Counted from the stretch's first letter, positions 7,380 to 15,042 are shown. The stretch: 18,058 nt of DNA from Opitutaceae bacterium (GCA_031266495.1 JAISAX010000331.1:1-18058); one strand, 5' to 3'. Notes: generated by a model from the letters alone, not told the origin. Numbers and translations are program-made.

Positions 7380-7466
7380 TCACGCGCGAGGAAGACGCGA
7401 GACGCTTCATGGACGAACTCCGTGAACGGCTCAAAACCCACGGACTGGAAATCAACGAGGAGGAAA
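7380..7466 (+). pseudogene. Possible remnant of a group II intron-type reverse transcriptase
   Basis: Just after the LacI-type stop, in another frame, about 29 residues read FTREEDARRFMDELRERLKT and then HGLEINEEE. This resembles the segment after the YADD motif of group II intron maturases, where an '...eDAxrFlxxLreRLxkfGLElhpeKT' pattern is usual. YADD itself is absent, and downstream similarity stops at once although the frame continues to 7570. It looks like a short decayed scrap. The match is from memory of the family and is short, so an unrelated helical peptide or chance is possible. Confidence 0.35.
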
Positions 7467-7558
7467 TTATCTTTAACTCGAACCCGTTTTTCCGAGGAAC
7501 CGGATGCGTTAATTGCGCTCGTCCGGGTCTTTGTGCCCGTGGCTCATTTTCAGAACCT

Positions 7559-7605
7559 CCCGGATGCTGATGCGGACTTTCCTCATCAGCACCCGGGGGG
7601 GGGGG
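7559..7605. repeat. Long hairpin ending in a G11 run, between LacI and ATPase genes
   Basis: CCCGGATGCTGATG (7559-7572) pairs with CATCAGCACCCGGG (7584-7597) with one mismatch, around an 11-nt loop. The right arm runs into G11 (7595-7605). There is no T-tract, so it is not a canonical terminator, though it could end the LacI-type transcript. The rest of this 315-bp gap (7378-7692) holds only the possible RT scrap and a small GAGACT/AGTCTC palindrome at 7608-7620. Confidence 0.6.
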
Positions 7606-7692
7606 AGAGAGACTGAGTCTCGTCTGCAACCCATTGTTCTTCAATGTTCTGTTGGCGAACGATGGCGGGATGTGCAATGGTTCGCGCCGTTT

Positions 7693-10119
7693 ATGGAAAC
7701 CGGATGGACCAAAACACTCGCGAGGTTTTTGCGCAATGAACCGTGCGTCGAGGCCGTGCGTCTCGATCTGGTGACGCGCAAGGTGTCCGTGGCCACGCTC
7801 GGCGAGGTGGACATGGCGCGGTTGCGCGAACATCTCGATGCCACGCTGGCGGCGATCGATTCGCAACTCGGCGCCGTCCGTCCGGGCGCGATGCGCGACG
7901 GCAGGGCGCGAACCGGCAACGGAACCGACAGCGGGTCCGCCAATGGAACCGGCACGGAAGCGATCGGGAATGTGGGCGCGGGCCTGACGAGCTTTTTGGG
8001 GAATTACACGGTCGAACAGGGCTCCGACGGCGCGACGCAGGTGGCGCGACCGACTTGCGCGACCGCTCCGCGGTTCTGGCAGTGGCGCGAGTTTGCGTGG
8101 CCGGAATTGCGCGCCGACACGGAAACCGGCGAGGCCGTGGCAGGGACAGGGACGGGCGGCGAGGCCGGGGCGGGCGAGGACGGCGGCGAATGGAAACAAC
8201 TCGCCTGGCTGGCCGCGGTTTGCGGCGTGTCGGGTCTGGCGGCGTTTTTGTTGGAAAAATCCGGCGTCACGGCGGGTGGCGGGAACACGGCGGGCGATGC
8301 GACCGGCGGCGGTGGCGGCGCTCTCGCGTGGTTGCCGCGCGCGCTCTACATCGTGGCGCTCGCGACCGGCGGGTGGGACGCGGCGGTGGATACGCTGAAA
8401 AACCTGCGGCGCGCGAAGCTCGACATTCATTTCCTGATGCTGGCCGTGGCGGTTGGCGCGGTGTGCATCGGCGCGTGGGGCGAGGCGGCGCTGTTGTTGT
8501 TCCTGTTTTCCGCGTCGGGAGCGATGGAGGAGTTTTCGATGGACCGCACGCATCGCGAAGTCAGCGCGCTGCTCCGGTCGGCTCCGCGACAGGCGACGCT
8601 GGTGGAAAAGGACGGGCGGGAGCGCGAGATCGCGGTCGGGGAAATCGGCATCGCCGACGTGCTGCGCGTGCGGCCGGGCGTCGTGTTCCCGGCCGATGGG
8701 GAAGTGGTGCGCGGCGAGACGGCGAGCGATGAATCCAACCTTACCGGCGAAGCCGCGCCGGTGGACAAGGCGGTGGGCGATCCGGTCTTCAGCGGCACGC
8801 TCAACCTGTGGGGCGTAGTGGATTTTCGCGTGCGGCGGCTGCCGTCGGAAAGCACGTTGCAAAAGATCATCCGCCTCATCCACACCGCGCAGAAACTGCG
8901 CGCGCCGAGCGAGCGGCTGACCGACCGGTTCGGGGGGCACTACACGCTGCTGGTGCTCGGGGTGTGCGCGGCGATGTTCCTGGTGTGGTGGCTGGGGACG
9001 GGGTTGCCGGCGTTTGTCAACGAAGGCGGCGTGCGGTCGGCGTTTTATCGGGCGATGACGTTACTTGTGGTGATGAGCCCGTGCGCGCTGGTGTTATCGA
9101 TCCCGTCGGCGATTCTCGCGGCGATCGCGTGGGGAGCGCGGCACGGCGTGCTGTTTCGCGGCGGCGCGGCCATCGAGAAGCTGGCGGGCATCGGCGTGGT
9201 GGCGCTCGACAAGACGGGTACGCTGACGACGGGCGAACTGGTCGTCGAGGCGTGTGAAAGTTTTCCTCCGGGCCGCGAACGCGAGGTGTGGGAGTACGCG
9301 CTGGCGCTGGAACTGGGTTCGCAACACCCGCTGGCGCGCGCCATCGTGCGGGATGCGCGGGCGCGGGGCGTGGCGGAGCATGGCGTGGCGGAGTTTCAGT
9401 CGCTCACCGGCCATGGCGTGAGTGGCCGCGTGGGCGCGGTGCGCGTGGTGGCCGGGCGGCGCGAATTGCTGGAGGCGGGGCCGCTCGCCGACTGGTCGCG
9501 AGAGCTGCCGCCGGCGCGGCCGGAGTTTACCGAGGTGTGGATCGTGGCCGGCGATTTGCTCGGACGCTTGCTGCTGCGAGACCAGGTGCGGGCGGAATCG
9601 CGCGGGGTGCTGGAGCGCCTGAAGGCGGTGGGCATCCGCACGGTGATGCTGACGGGCGACCGGCGTCACGCCGCCGAGAGCGTGGCGCGGCAACTCGGGC
9701 TCGACGAGGTGCGGGCGGGGTTGCTGCCGGAGCAGAAGGTGGAGGCGGTGCGCGCGCTGCGTGTGGAGGGGCGGCCGGTGGCGATGGTGGGCGACGGCGT
9801 CAACGACGCGCCGAGCCTGGCGGCGGCGGACGTGAGCATCGCGATGGGCGCGCGGGGCAGCGACGCGGCGCTGGAGCAGGCCGAGGTGATCCTCATGCAC
9901 GACCGGATCGAGAACGTGCTGTCGGCCCTGCGGCTGAGCCGGCGTGCGCGGACGATCATCCGGCAAAACCTGGTGATCTCGCTCGGGGTGGTCGGCGTGA
10001 TGGCGCTGGCGGCGATTTCCGGCCTCGTGCCGCTGGCGGCGGGCGTGGCCGCGCACGAGGGCAGCACGGTGATCGTATGCCTGAACTCGCTACGGCTGCT
10101 GTTCGGGAAGAACCGGTGA
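7693..10119 (+). CDS. P1B-type heavy-metal-transporting ATPase (P1B-4-like)
   Basis: The protein is 808 residues from ATG 7693. All P-type ATPase signatures are present: TGEA (351-354, actuator), DKTGT (Asp506, phosphorylated), HP (545-546) and GDGVND (700-705). The ion-site motif is SPC (462-464) instead of CPC, and the last membrane segment carries HEGST (788-792). This pairing is known from the P1B-4 group (CoaT, CtpD and PfeT-type Co/Fe/Zn exporters). Residues 1-55 look like a heavy-metal-associated fold without CxxC. A Gly/Thr-rich stretch with little conservation separates it from the first membrane helix, at about residues 175-195. The frame is open back to 7513, but those codons look non-coding; GTG 7672 is an alternative start. 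It exports metal across the inner membrane. It has no visible link to the sugar loci and ends 74 bp before a converging gene. Confidence 0.9.
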   Translation: METGWTKTLARFLRNEPCVEAVRLDLVTRKVSVATLGEVDMARLREHLDATLAAIDSQLGAVRPGAMRDGRARTGNGTDSGSANGTGTEAIGNVGAGLTSFLGNYTVEQGSDGATQVARPTCATAPRFWQWREFAWPELRADTETGEAVAGTGTGGEAGAGEDGGEWKQLAWLAAVCGVSGLAAFLLEKSGVTAGGGNTAGDATGGGGGALAWLPRALYIVALATGGWDAAVDTLKNLRRAKLDIHFLMLAVAVGAVCIGAWGEAALLLFLFSASGAMEEFSMDRTHREVSALLRSAPRQATLVEKDGREREIAVGEIGIADVLRVRPGVVFPADGEVVRGETASDESNLTGEAAPVDKAVGDPVFSGTLNLWGVVDFRVRRLPSESTLQKIIRLIHTAQKLRAPSERLTDRFGGHYTLLVLGVCAAMFLVWWLGTGLPAFVNEGGVRSAFYRAMTLLVVMSPCALVLSIPSAILAAIAWGARHGVLFRGGAAIEKLAGIGVVALDKTGTLTTGELVVEACESFPPGREREVWEYALALELGSQHPLARAIVRDARARGVAEHGVAEFQSLTGHGVSGRVGAVRVVAGRRELLEAGPLADWSRELPPARPEFTEVWIVAGDLLGRLLLRDQVRAESRGVLERLKAVGIRTVMLTGDRRHAAESVARQLGLDEVRAGLLPEQKVEAVRALRVEGRPVAMVGDGVNDAPSLAAADVSIAMGARGSDAALEQAEVILMHDRIENVLSALRLSRRARTIIRQNLVISLGVVGVMALAAISGLVPLAAGVAAHEGSTVIVCLNSLRLLFGKNR

Positions 10120-10193
10120 CGCGGGTGGCGTGGCGGGGGCGGTCCGTGAAAACCGTGCGGAAAGGGGCGGCGTCCAGGGGCGGCATCCCCGGT

Positions 10194-12119
10194 TTACAGG
10201 CGCGCCAGACGCCAGGCCAGCGGAGTCATGCCGAATTCCTTCCTGAATGCGGGTATGAATGAACCGGTTGAGGAGTACTGTGATTTCCTCGCAATCTCGC
10301 CGACTGACAGCCGTGTATGCCGCAGGTCCAGTGCGGCCTGCGTCAATCGTTGCCGGCGTATAATCTGGGCCGGAGTGCCGTCCTCCCATTGCGCCCGCAG
10401 CTTGCGAATCGTGTGGCGGCGCGAATAGCCGAGCTGGCCCGCGTAGTCAGTGATCGTCTTGATTTGCCGGAAAAAAGATTTCGAAAGCAACTGTCGCAGA
10501 TCAGGCAAGGCGGCTTGTCCATCCGGGCCGGTCACCCTCTTCATCCGGCCGGAACGCAGAAGCTCCCACCAGCTTTGCAACCAACAAAAACCCGCCTGCG
10601 AGGCGATGACGGAAGGCTCGTTGCGGTGCGTGTGCCAATGGTCCACCCATTCCCGGGCCAGCCTTACCGGCGGCGCGTTGAGAGGGAGCATGCCGGTCCA
10701 GCCGTGCGCCGCCCCCAGAGCCAGCATCGCCTCGATGCCCCATTTGCAGCGGACATTCAGCCAGATCCGTTTCCACACGCGTCCGTTCCCGGCCGGCATT
10801 GTCCATTGGCCATTCATCGGCTGGGGATAAATCACGACCATGCCCGGTGTCACCTGGAGCGAACGGCCTGCCGCCTCAAACACGGCCGAGCCTTCCAGCG
10901 TCACCACCCAATGCACCGCGTTGGTGATCGCGTTCATGGCAAGACTGAAGGGGGTGTCGTACACCATGTCCGACACCCCGCCGTCGAACTGGAAAAACGC
11001 GTCGCCCCACACCGCCACAGGCGTTGCCTGTCCGCCAGGGCGACGGAGCGGGGGGGGAGGGGAGGGGGGGGGAGGGGAGGAGGCGGCGCTCGCCCGTTCA
11101 CCTGTATTTCCGGCGGGCGGACGGTGGAATGAATGCGGATCGATACGGGATGGCATGTGTCGCGCCTGCGTGGGCGTGAGGCCGGTTTCCCGTTTGAAGG
11201 TCGTGGCGAATGACGATGTAGTGTAAAAACCACAACGCCGGGCCACTTCCCCGATCCCTGACGAAGTCGATGTCAGCAAGTGCTGCGCGTGTTGCCGGCG
11301 CAGCGCATGCAGAACATCCCGCGCGGGCCGCTGCCAGGCACGTTGCAACTGTCGGCCAAGATAGGCCGGTGAACAGCCCAGATAGCCCGCAAGTGTTTTT
11401 ATGGAGTGGCCATGTTCCGCGAAGATGGTGGGCAGAAGGCCGGTTTTCCCGTCCAGCAAATCCTGCAAATACAACCGTCGCTCATCGAGCGCCCGATGAA
11501 GGGCGGCCAGCCAGGCGAAAACTCGCCGTGAGACGGTTTCGCGTGGTTTGTCCGTCTCCAGTGCCAGGGCTAATGCCTGCGCGGCGCGCAGAGCATCCGA
11601 GCCCGGCTGGAGCTGCACAAACTGGCCGAAGTGCCGGGCCAGCCAGTGCGCGTATTCTTCTGCCAGCGGTGCGGCGAAAGTGAACTTCAGTCCGAGGGCG
11701 GGACCGCGTCCGGCCGAGCGTCGCTGATGTTTGCCGGGTCCGAAGTGAATCAGGCTCGGTCCGCACGGTTTCGCCGATGTCCACACCGTTCCGGGTTCGA
11801 GCCGTACCTGCCCGTCCCCGCCTGCGGTTTCCAGTTTTGCTTGTCCGGCGAGCCATACGATTTGCAAGGACGCGCCACCTTCGATTTCCAGCCGGCCCTC
11901 ACGGCAACCGTTACGACTGCAGACGGATGCAGGATGGAGAACCGTGCTCTCCGGAGTTGCGGAGGCCGGTTCCTTTTTCCGGCCAATCCACCGAAAATCC
12001 TTCATGGAAAACAACACGCGATTCGCCACCTGATCGAGCGCGTTCACATTGATGTTCCCGCAACCATGACAAGGGTCCGGGCTGCGGGGGGGGGAACTGG
12101 AAACATCGGTGGCTCTCAT
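10194..12119 (-). CDS. Tandem fusion of two AraC-family regulators
   Basis: This 641-residue protein contains two full AraC-type units, about twice the usual 280-320 residues. Unit 1 has a cupin-like sensor at about residues 60-160 and an AraC DNA-binding domain at 235-322 (SIKTLAGYLGCSPAYLGRQL, then IGEVARRCGFYTTSSFATTF and KRETGLTPTQ). Unit 2 has a sensor at about 365-455 (HWVVTLEGSAVFEAAGRSL, VTPGMVVIYPQP) and a second DNA-binding domain at 550-641 (ITDYAGQLGYSRRHTIRKL, IARKSQYSSTGSFIPAF, RKEFGMTPLAW). The junction is SAASSPPPPSPPPPLRR, encoded by a C-run insert. The start is uncertain: ATG 12119 gives an unconserved N terminus that itself covers a C9 run, and ATG 12005 is equally plausible. 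It is divergent from the PEP-CTERM/pseudopilin/glycosidase genes, its likely targets. A sequencing indel joining two genes cannot be excluded. Confidence 0.85.
   Translation of the reverse strand: MRATDVSSSPPRSPDPCHGCGNINVNALDQVANRVLFSMKDFRWIGRKKEPASATPESTVLHPASVCSRNGCREGRLEIEGGASLQIVWLAGQAKLETAGGDGQVRLEPGTVWTSAKPCGPSLIHFGPGKHQRRSAGRGPALGLKFTFAAPLAEEYAHWLARHFGQFVQLQPGSDALRAAQALALALETDKPRETVSRRVFAWLAALHRALDERRLYLQDLLDGKTGLLPTIFAEHGHSIKTLAGYLGCSPAYLGRQLQRAWQRPARDVLHALRRQHAQHLLTSTSSGIGEVARRCGFYTTSSFATTFKRETGLTPTQARHMPSRIDPHSFHRPPAGNTGERASAASSPPPPSPPPPLRRPGGQATPVAVWGDAFFQFDGGVSDMVYDTPFSLAMNAITNAVHWVVTLEGSAVFEAAGRSLQVTPGMVVIYPQPMNGQWTMPAGNGRVWKRIWLNVRCKWGIEAMLALGAAHGWTGMLPLNAPPVRLAREWVDHWHTHRNEPSVIASQAGFCWLQSWWELLRSGRMKRVTGPDGQAALPDLRQLLSKSFFRQIKTITDYAGQLGYSRRHTIRKLRAQWEDGTPAQIIRRQRLTQAALDLRHTRLSVGEIARKSQYSSTGSFIPAFRKEFGMTPLAWRLARL
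11041..11085. repeat. C/G-rich insert at the AraC-AraC fusion junction
   Basis: The + strand reads G8, A, G4, A, G9, A, G4, A over 11050-11078. On the minus strand it encodes the SSPPPPSPPPP linker between the two AraC units. It resembles the inserts in the MFS and lyase genes but lacks the exact 12-mer. Confidence 0.7.
12086..12094. repeat. G9 run near the AraC-fusion start
   Basis: Nine G on the + strand lie in the first 12 codons of the longer AraC-fusion reading (SSSPPRSP), or upstream of the gene if translation starts at 12005. If it is coding, slippage would shift the frame of the whole regulator. Confidence 0.6.
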
Positions 12120-12146
12120 GAAAACAAGAAGACTGTATCCCGGAGA

Positions 12147-12172
12147 AATTTTTGTGAGATGTCACAAAAATT
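12147..12172. promoter_or_regulatory. Perfect inverted repeat, operator candidate (Crp/Fnr-like geometry)
   Basis: AATTTTTGTGA (12147-12157) and TCACAAAAATT (12162-12172) are exact reverse complements around the 4-bp spacer GATG. The core TGTGA-N4-TCACA has CRP-like half-sites with FNR-like spacing (CRP sites have a 6-bp spacer). It sits in the AT-rich divergent region, 28 bp from the longer AraC-fusion start and 133 bp upstream of the PEP-CTERM gene, where it could serve both promoters. Either a Crp/Fnr-family protein or the AraC fusion could bind. As RNA it would also form a strong hairpin. Confidence 0.65.
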
Positions 12173-12292
12173 GATTTTTATCTCAAATGGAAAGTATCTC
12201 CGCGTTCCCCCTTCCGTTATGCTTTGCGGCGTATCAACTCCATGCCCTTCCATCCCGTTGTTCGTGGGGCAATCAACTGCAAATGCTTATAC

Positions 12293-12296
12293 AGGA
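12293..12296 (+). promoter_or_regulatory. Ribosome binding site of the PEP-CTERM beta-repeat gene
   Basis: AGGA lies 9 bp before ATG 12306. It is the only clear Shine-Dalgarno sequence found upstream of a gene in the window. Together with the signal peptide it fixes this start, although the frame is open back to 11631. Confidence 0.55.
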
Positions 12297-12305
12297 ACGA
12301 TAATT

Positions 12306-14000
12306 ATGAAGAACCAGAACCAAAAAAAACCGCCGATCGGCCTGCTGCTTGCCGTCATGTTATTTTCTGTTTCGGGCGTGACCGCCGAAGACATCACGTG
12401 GACGGGTACGGCCAACGACGGCTCATGGGACACCCCTTCCAACTGGAACCCCGCCCGTGCCATAACCAACGCGGATACGGTAATCTTCAACGCAGGCGGG
12501 ACTCTGGCCATCTCGATGGCTTCCGTACAAACGGTCGGCAATCTGACATTCGGAGCCGCAGCAACCGGCTCCATAACGATCGACCTGAAAGGTCTTCGTC
12601 TCAATGTCGGTATCGCTGACAACACTACAGGTGGCGGAATTTCCGTGCTGGCCGGCCATCACGAAATCATCGGGGCCAATTGGAATGGCGGGGATATCTA
12701 TTTCAACGGAACAGGCTACCAGCACCTGGTGCTCATCAACTGGAACATAGCGGATGGCGCATCGCTGACGCTCACGAACGTCCATATACGCAGCAACAAC
12801 AACGCTGCCAAAATCGCGAAGACAGGCGCGGGCCTGATGGTGCTGGCCGGAGACAGCGTGGGCACCACCAATGCTTGGGGCACCGGGCTGCTGGACATCC
12901 AGGCCGGCACCGTGCGAATCGCCCATGCAAAAGCTACGGGAAATGTGACGAACAATTTCCAGGTGCGGGCTGGCGCGACTCTCGACCTGGCCGCCGGCTA
13001 CAATTCCATCGACGGCACTCTCACGCTCAACGGAACGGGCCTCGGCGGAAATGGCGCGCTGTACAATTCGACCGGTGACAACACCATCGACGAAGGCGCC
13101 GGCACAATCGCGCTCGCCTCGACGTCAACCGTGGGCGTGGCGGACAACACCCTCTTGACGATCAGGCAGGACATCTCCGGCAACGGCGGACTGGTCAAAA
13201 ACGGCGGCGGCACCCTGCACCTCGCACAGACGACCACGGACAGCACGTTCGCCGGCGGCACGACAGTGAACGCGGGCACGCTTCGCGTCTCGCACGACAA
13301 GGCGCTCGGAGACGCCGCCGCCGCCGCGACCATCAACGCCGGCGGCACCCTGCAAATCGACAGCGGCACAACGCTCGCCAACCACCTCGCTCTGGCAGGC
13401 GGCCACGTCGAGCGCTCCGTCGCGGCAGGGGAAATGTGGACGCTCGGCACCACCGGCCGCGTGACCAGCGCCATCGCGGGAGGCACGGCGGGAGGCACGG
13501 AAACCGGCGCGCAAATCCTCGCCTCGCAGGCTGCGTCCGGCACCGGCAAACTCGACTACGCATTCGCCGGATCCGGCACCTCTGCCGCTGGCAACGACAG
13601 CCTGCGCGCCTCCGATGTGCTTGCCATCACGGGCACCGGAAACGACATCTATGTCCTGAGCCTGAACGTATCCGGATTGGGCGACGGCTATCAACTCGTC
13701 TGGCTCAACGCTGCCGGACAATGGGAAAATGCCGTTGCCGGTAATTCCCTGACAGCAGGGGCGTCCGCATTGGCCAGCGTGGCGGGGAGTTTTGCCGAAT
13801 CGGGAGCATCGGCCACCGGCGCATGGCTGGGCACCTGGGGCTACGATGCGGCGAACGGCACCGTGTGGGCCATTCTCGACCACGGCGGTGAATTCGCGGT
13901 GCTCTCCACCGCAATTCCCGAACCGGCCGCCTTTGCCCTGATCCTGGGCGCGGTGCTTGGAGGCGGCCTTGTTTTCTCAAGGAAAATGCGCAACGGATAA
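12306..14000 (+). CDS. PEP-CTERM protein with autotransporter-type beta-strand repeats
   Basis: This 564-residue protein begins MKNQNQKKPPIGLLLAVMLF, a signal peptide cleaved near VTA-ED. WTGTANDGSWDTPSNWNPA then opens a repeat region typical of large secreted proteins. Repeats such as GLVKNGGGTLHLAQTTTDST followed by FAGGTTVNAGTLRV match the autotransporter-associated beta-strand repeat (PATR/TIGR02601 type), and an earlier partial repeat reads IAKTGAGLMVLAGDS. These form a right-handed beta-helix. There is no outer-membrane beta-barrel. Instead the C terminus is a PEP-CTERM signal (AIPEPAAFALILGAVLGGGL, ending SRKMRNG), so an exosortase should process it. It is the first gene of the right-hand operon, and the pseudopilin follows after 11 bp. 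A surface scaffold or glycan-contact protein is a reasonable inference; no enzymatic motif is seen. Confidence 0.88.
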   Translation: MKNQNQKKPPIGLLLAVMLFSVSGVTAEDITWTGTANDGSWDTPSNWNPARAITNADTVIFNAGGTLAISMASVQTVGNLTFGAAATGSITIDLKGLRLNVGIADNTTGGGISVLAGHHEIIGANWNGGDIYFNGTGYQHLVLINWNIADGASLTLTNVHIRSNNNAAKIAKTGAGLMVLAGDSVGTTNAWGTGLLDIQAGTVRIAHAKATGNVTNNFQVRAGATLDLAAGYNSIDGTLTLNGTGLGGNGALYNSTGDNTIDEGAGTIALASTSTVGVADNTLLTIRQDISGNGGLVKNGGGTLHLAQTTTDSTFAGGTTVNAGTLRVSHDKALGDAAAAATINAGGTLQIDSGTTLANHLALAGGHVERSVAAGEMWTLGTTGRVTSAIAGGTAGGTETGAQILASQAASGTGKLDYAFAGSGTSAAGNDSLRASDVLAITGTGNDIYVLSLNVSGLGDGYQLVWLNAAGQWENAVAGNSLTAGASALASVAGSFAESGASATGAWLGTWGYDAANGTVWAILDHGGEFAVLSTAIPEPAAFALILGAVLGGGLVFSRKMRNG

Positions 14001-14011
14001 CAAACATCATC

Positions 14012-14869
14012 ATGACTCCCCCCTTCTCCTCCTCCCCGTCCGTTCGTTCCGGCTTCACGCTGAGCGAACTGCGCGAAGAACTTTCGATTCTCGATTCCCG
14101 ATTTTCGAATGACCAAGCCAACACATCCGCAATCCTGCGGCGCGGCAGCGCCCAATCGAAAATCGAAAATCCAAAATCGAAAATCAGCCGCGCTTGGCGC
14201 GCCTTCACTCTGATCGAGCTGCTGACGGCCGTCGCTATCATCGGAGTGCTGGCGACCCTGAGTTTTTCAGCGCTCGGCAATATCAGGAAAAAAGCGCGGG
14301 CTGCCGTCTGCGCGAGCAACCTCCGTCAATGCGGCGTGGCCCTCAACCTGTATGCCAACGACAACAAGGGCAACCTGCCCGCCGCTCTGGAAAACGATGC
14401 GATATCATGGCCGGTCGAACTGGGCCGGAGAGGCTACCTTCCGCGTCTCGTGGAAAACCAGCCGACGGTCGCCACATGCCCCGTATCCACTTCTCGGGGA
14501 CGTTACGTGAAGGACGGATTCCGCCGCGTGTATGGCATGTGGACCGGCAACGCCAATTACGGGACAAAACCCCCTCCTCCTGCCGTGAGCAATCGTGACG
14601 TCCAGTGCTATCGACTTTCAATCCAGTCGCTGGAACCCGACCGGATCATCGTCGCCGACTCCGGGCGCAGCGTCTATTCGGAAGGATGGGATCCCTCCTA
14701 CTTCATCATGACCGGCACGGGAAAACGCGAAACCAGCGATGCCAACAAAGTCATCAATCTTTGCCACGGAGGGAAAGCCAACGCCTTGTTTGTGGACGGC
14801 CACGTCAAGGCGGTCGATGCCGCCTGGTTGCTGCGCGATGCCCGCTATAACTGGACCTCGCACGACTGA
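14012..14869 (+). CDS. Prepilin-type pseudopilin-like protein with repeat-extended leader
   Basis: The protein is 285 residues from ATG 14012. The functional signal is RAFTLIELLTAVAIIGVLA, with cleavage between Ala64 and Phe65, Glu69 at mature position 5 and a long hydrophobic helix. CASNLRQCGVALNLYANDN and ALFVDGHVKAVDAAW follow, clearly homologous to the pseudopilin at 909-1589. The leader is about 64 residues, far longer than the 12 of that paralogue. Residues of about 25-58 come from a palindromic repeat. An earlier GFTLSEL motif (Phe15, Glu19) lacks a hydrophobic helix after it and looks like a relic. No ATG, GTG or TTG lies close before RAFTLIEL in frame, so the repeat must be translated if the gene works. 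It starts 11 bp after the PEP-CTERM gene. Confidence 0.85.
   Translation: MTPPFSSSPSVRSGFTLSELREELSILDSRFSNDQANTSAILRRGSAQSKIENPKSKISRAWRAFTLIELLTAVAIIGVLATLSFSALGNIRKKARAAVCASNLRQCGVALNLYANDNKGNLPAALENDAISWPVELGRRGYLPRLVENQPTVATCPVSTSRGRYVKDGFRRVYGMWTGNANYGTKPPPPAVSNRDVQCYRLSIQSLEPDRIIVADSGRSVYSEGWDPSYFIMTGTGKRETSDANKVINLCHGGKANALFVDGHVKAVDAAWLLRDARYNWTSHD
14083..14186. repeat. MITE/REP-like palindromic repeat within the pseudopilin leader
   Basis: The left arm TTCGATTCTCGATTCCCGAT, continuing TTTCGAA, is roughly the reverse complement of the right arm, which is built of repeated TCGAAAATC and CCAAAATC units (14155-14186). The middle holds the GC-rich CTGCGGCGCGGCAGCGCC, itself able to fold. 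The AT-rich arms differ sharply from the surrounding coding sequence and point to an inserted small element. It is read through in frame. Confidence 0.65.
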
Positions 14870-14900
14870 TTCTCCGACGAAAGGCAGGGACTACTTGCAC

Positions 14901-14945
14901 GTAGGGGCTTCGCAAGCCCCTACGGTCGATCCGTGTAACTTCAGT
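14901..14945. repeat. Short hairpin repeat upstream of the glycosidase gene
   Basis: GTAGGGGCTT (14901-14910), CGC, AAGCCCCTAC (14914-14923) is a perfect 10-bp stem. The following GATCCGTGTAACTTCAGT is, in reverse complement, nearly the left flank of the element at 2969-3100 (ACTGAAGTTACGCGGATC), so both are copies of one family. It lies in the 173-bp gap between the pseudopilin and the glycosidase signal-peptide start. It has no T-tract and could stabilise or attenuate the transcript. Confidence 0.75.
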
Positions 14946-15042
14946 TATGCATTTCAACACACTGTCCACTATGAGTATTCACCAACATGCACCTTGCGGC
15001 ATATGCCCGTATTGCCGGCGTCACACGCACACAAATACGCGC

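Noticed and set aside
7565..7597. Minus-strand GAGGAAAGTCC and CTGATGA, recalling RNase P RNA and hammerhead ribozyme cores
   Set aside because: For RNase P the rest of the conserved core and the length are missing. For a hammerhead there is no stem II between CTGATGA and GAAA and no cleavage-site stem. The bases are explained by a simple hairpin.
6928..8940. A 670-codon minus-strand open frame across the LacI and ATPase genes
   Set aside because: It is Arg/His/Pro/Ala-rich, lacks any family signature and is antisense to two well-supported genes.
10120..10193. Bidirectional terminator between the converging ATPase and AraC-fusion genes
   Set aside because: Only 4-bp stems such as GGGG/CCCC and no T-tract were found.
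12149..12170. Classic cAMP-CRP binding site
   Set aside because: The spacer between TGTGA and TCACA is 4 bp, not 6, so it is kept only as an operator candidate of undefined binder.
14947..15042. N-terminal extension of the glycosidase containing CGICPYC
   Set aside because: It would place 32 hydrophilic residues before a good signal peptide, has no ribosome binding site and directly follows a repeat flank, so it is judged untranslated.
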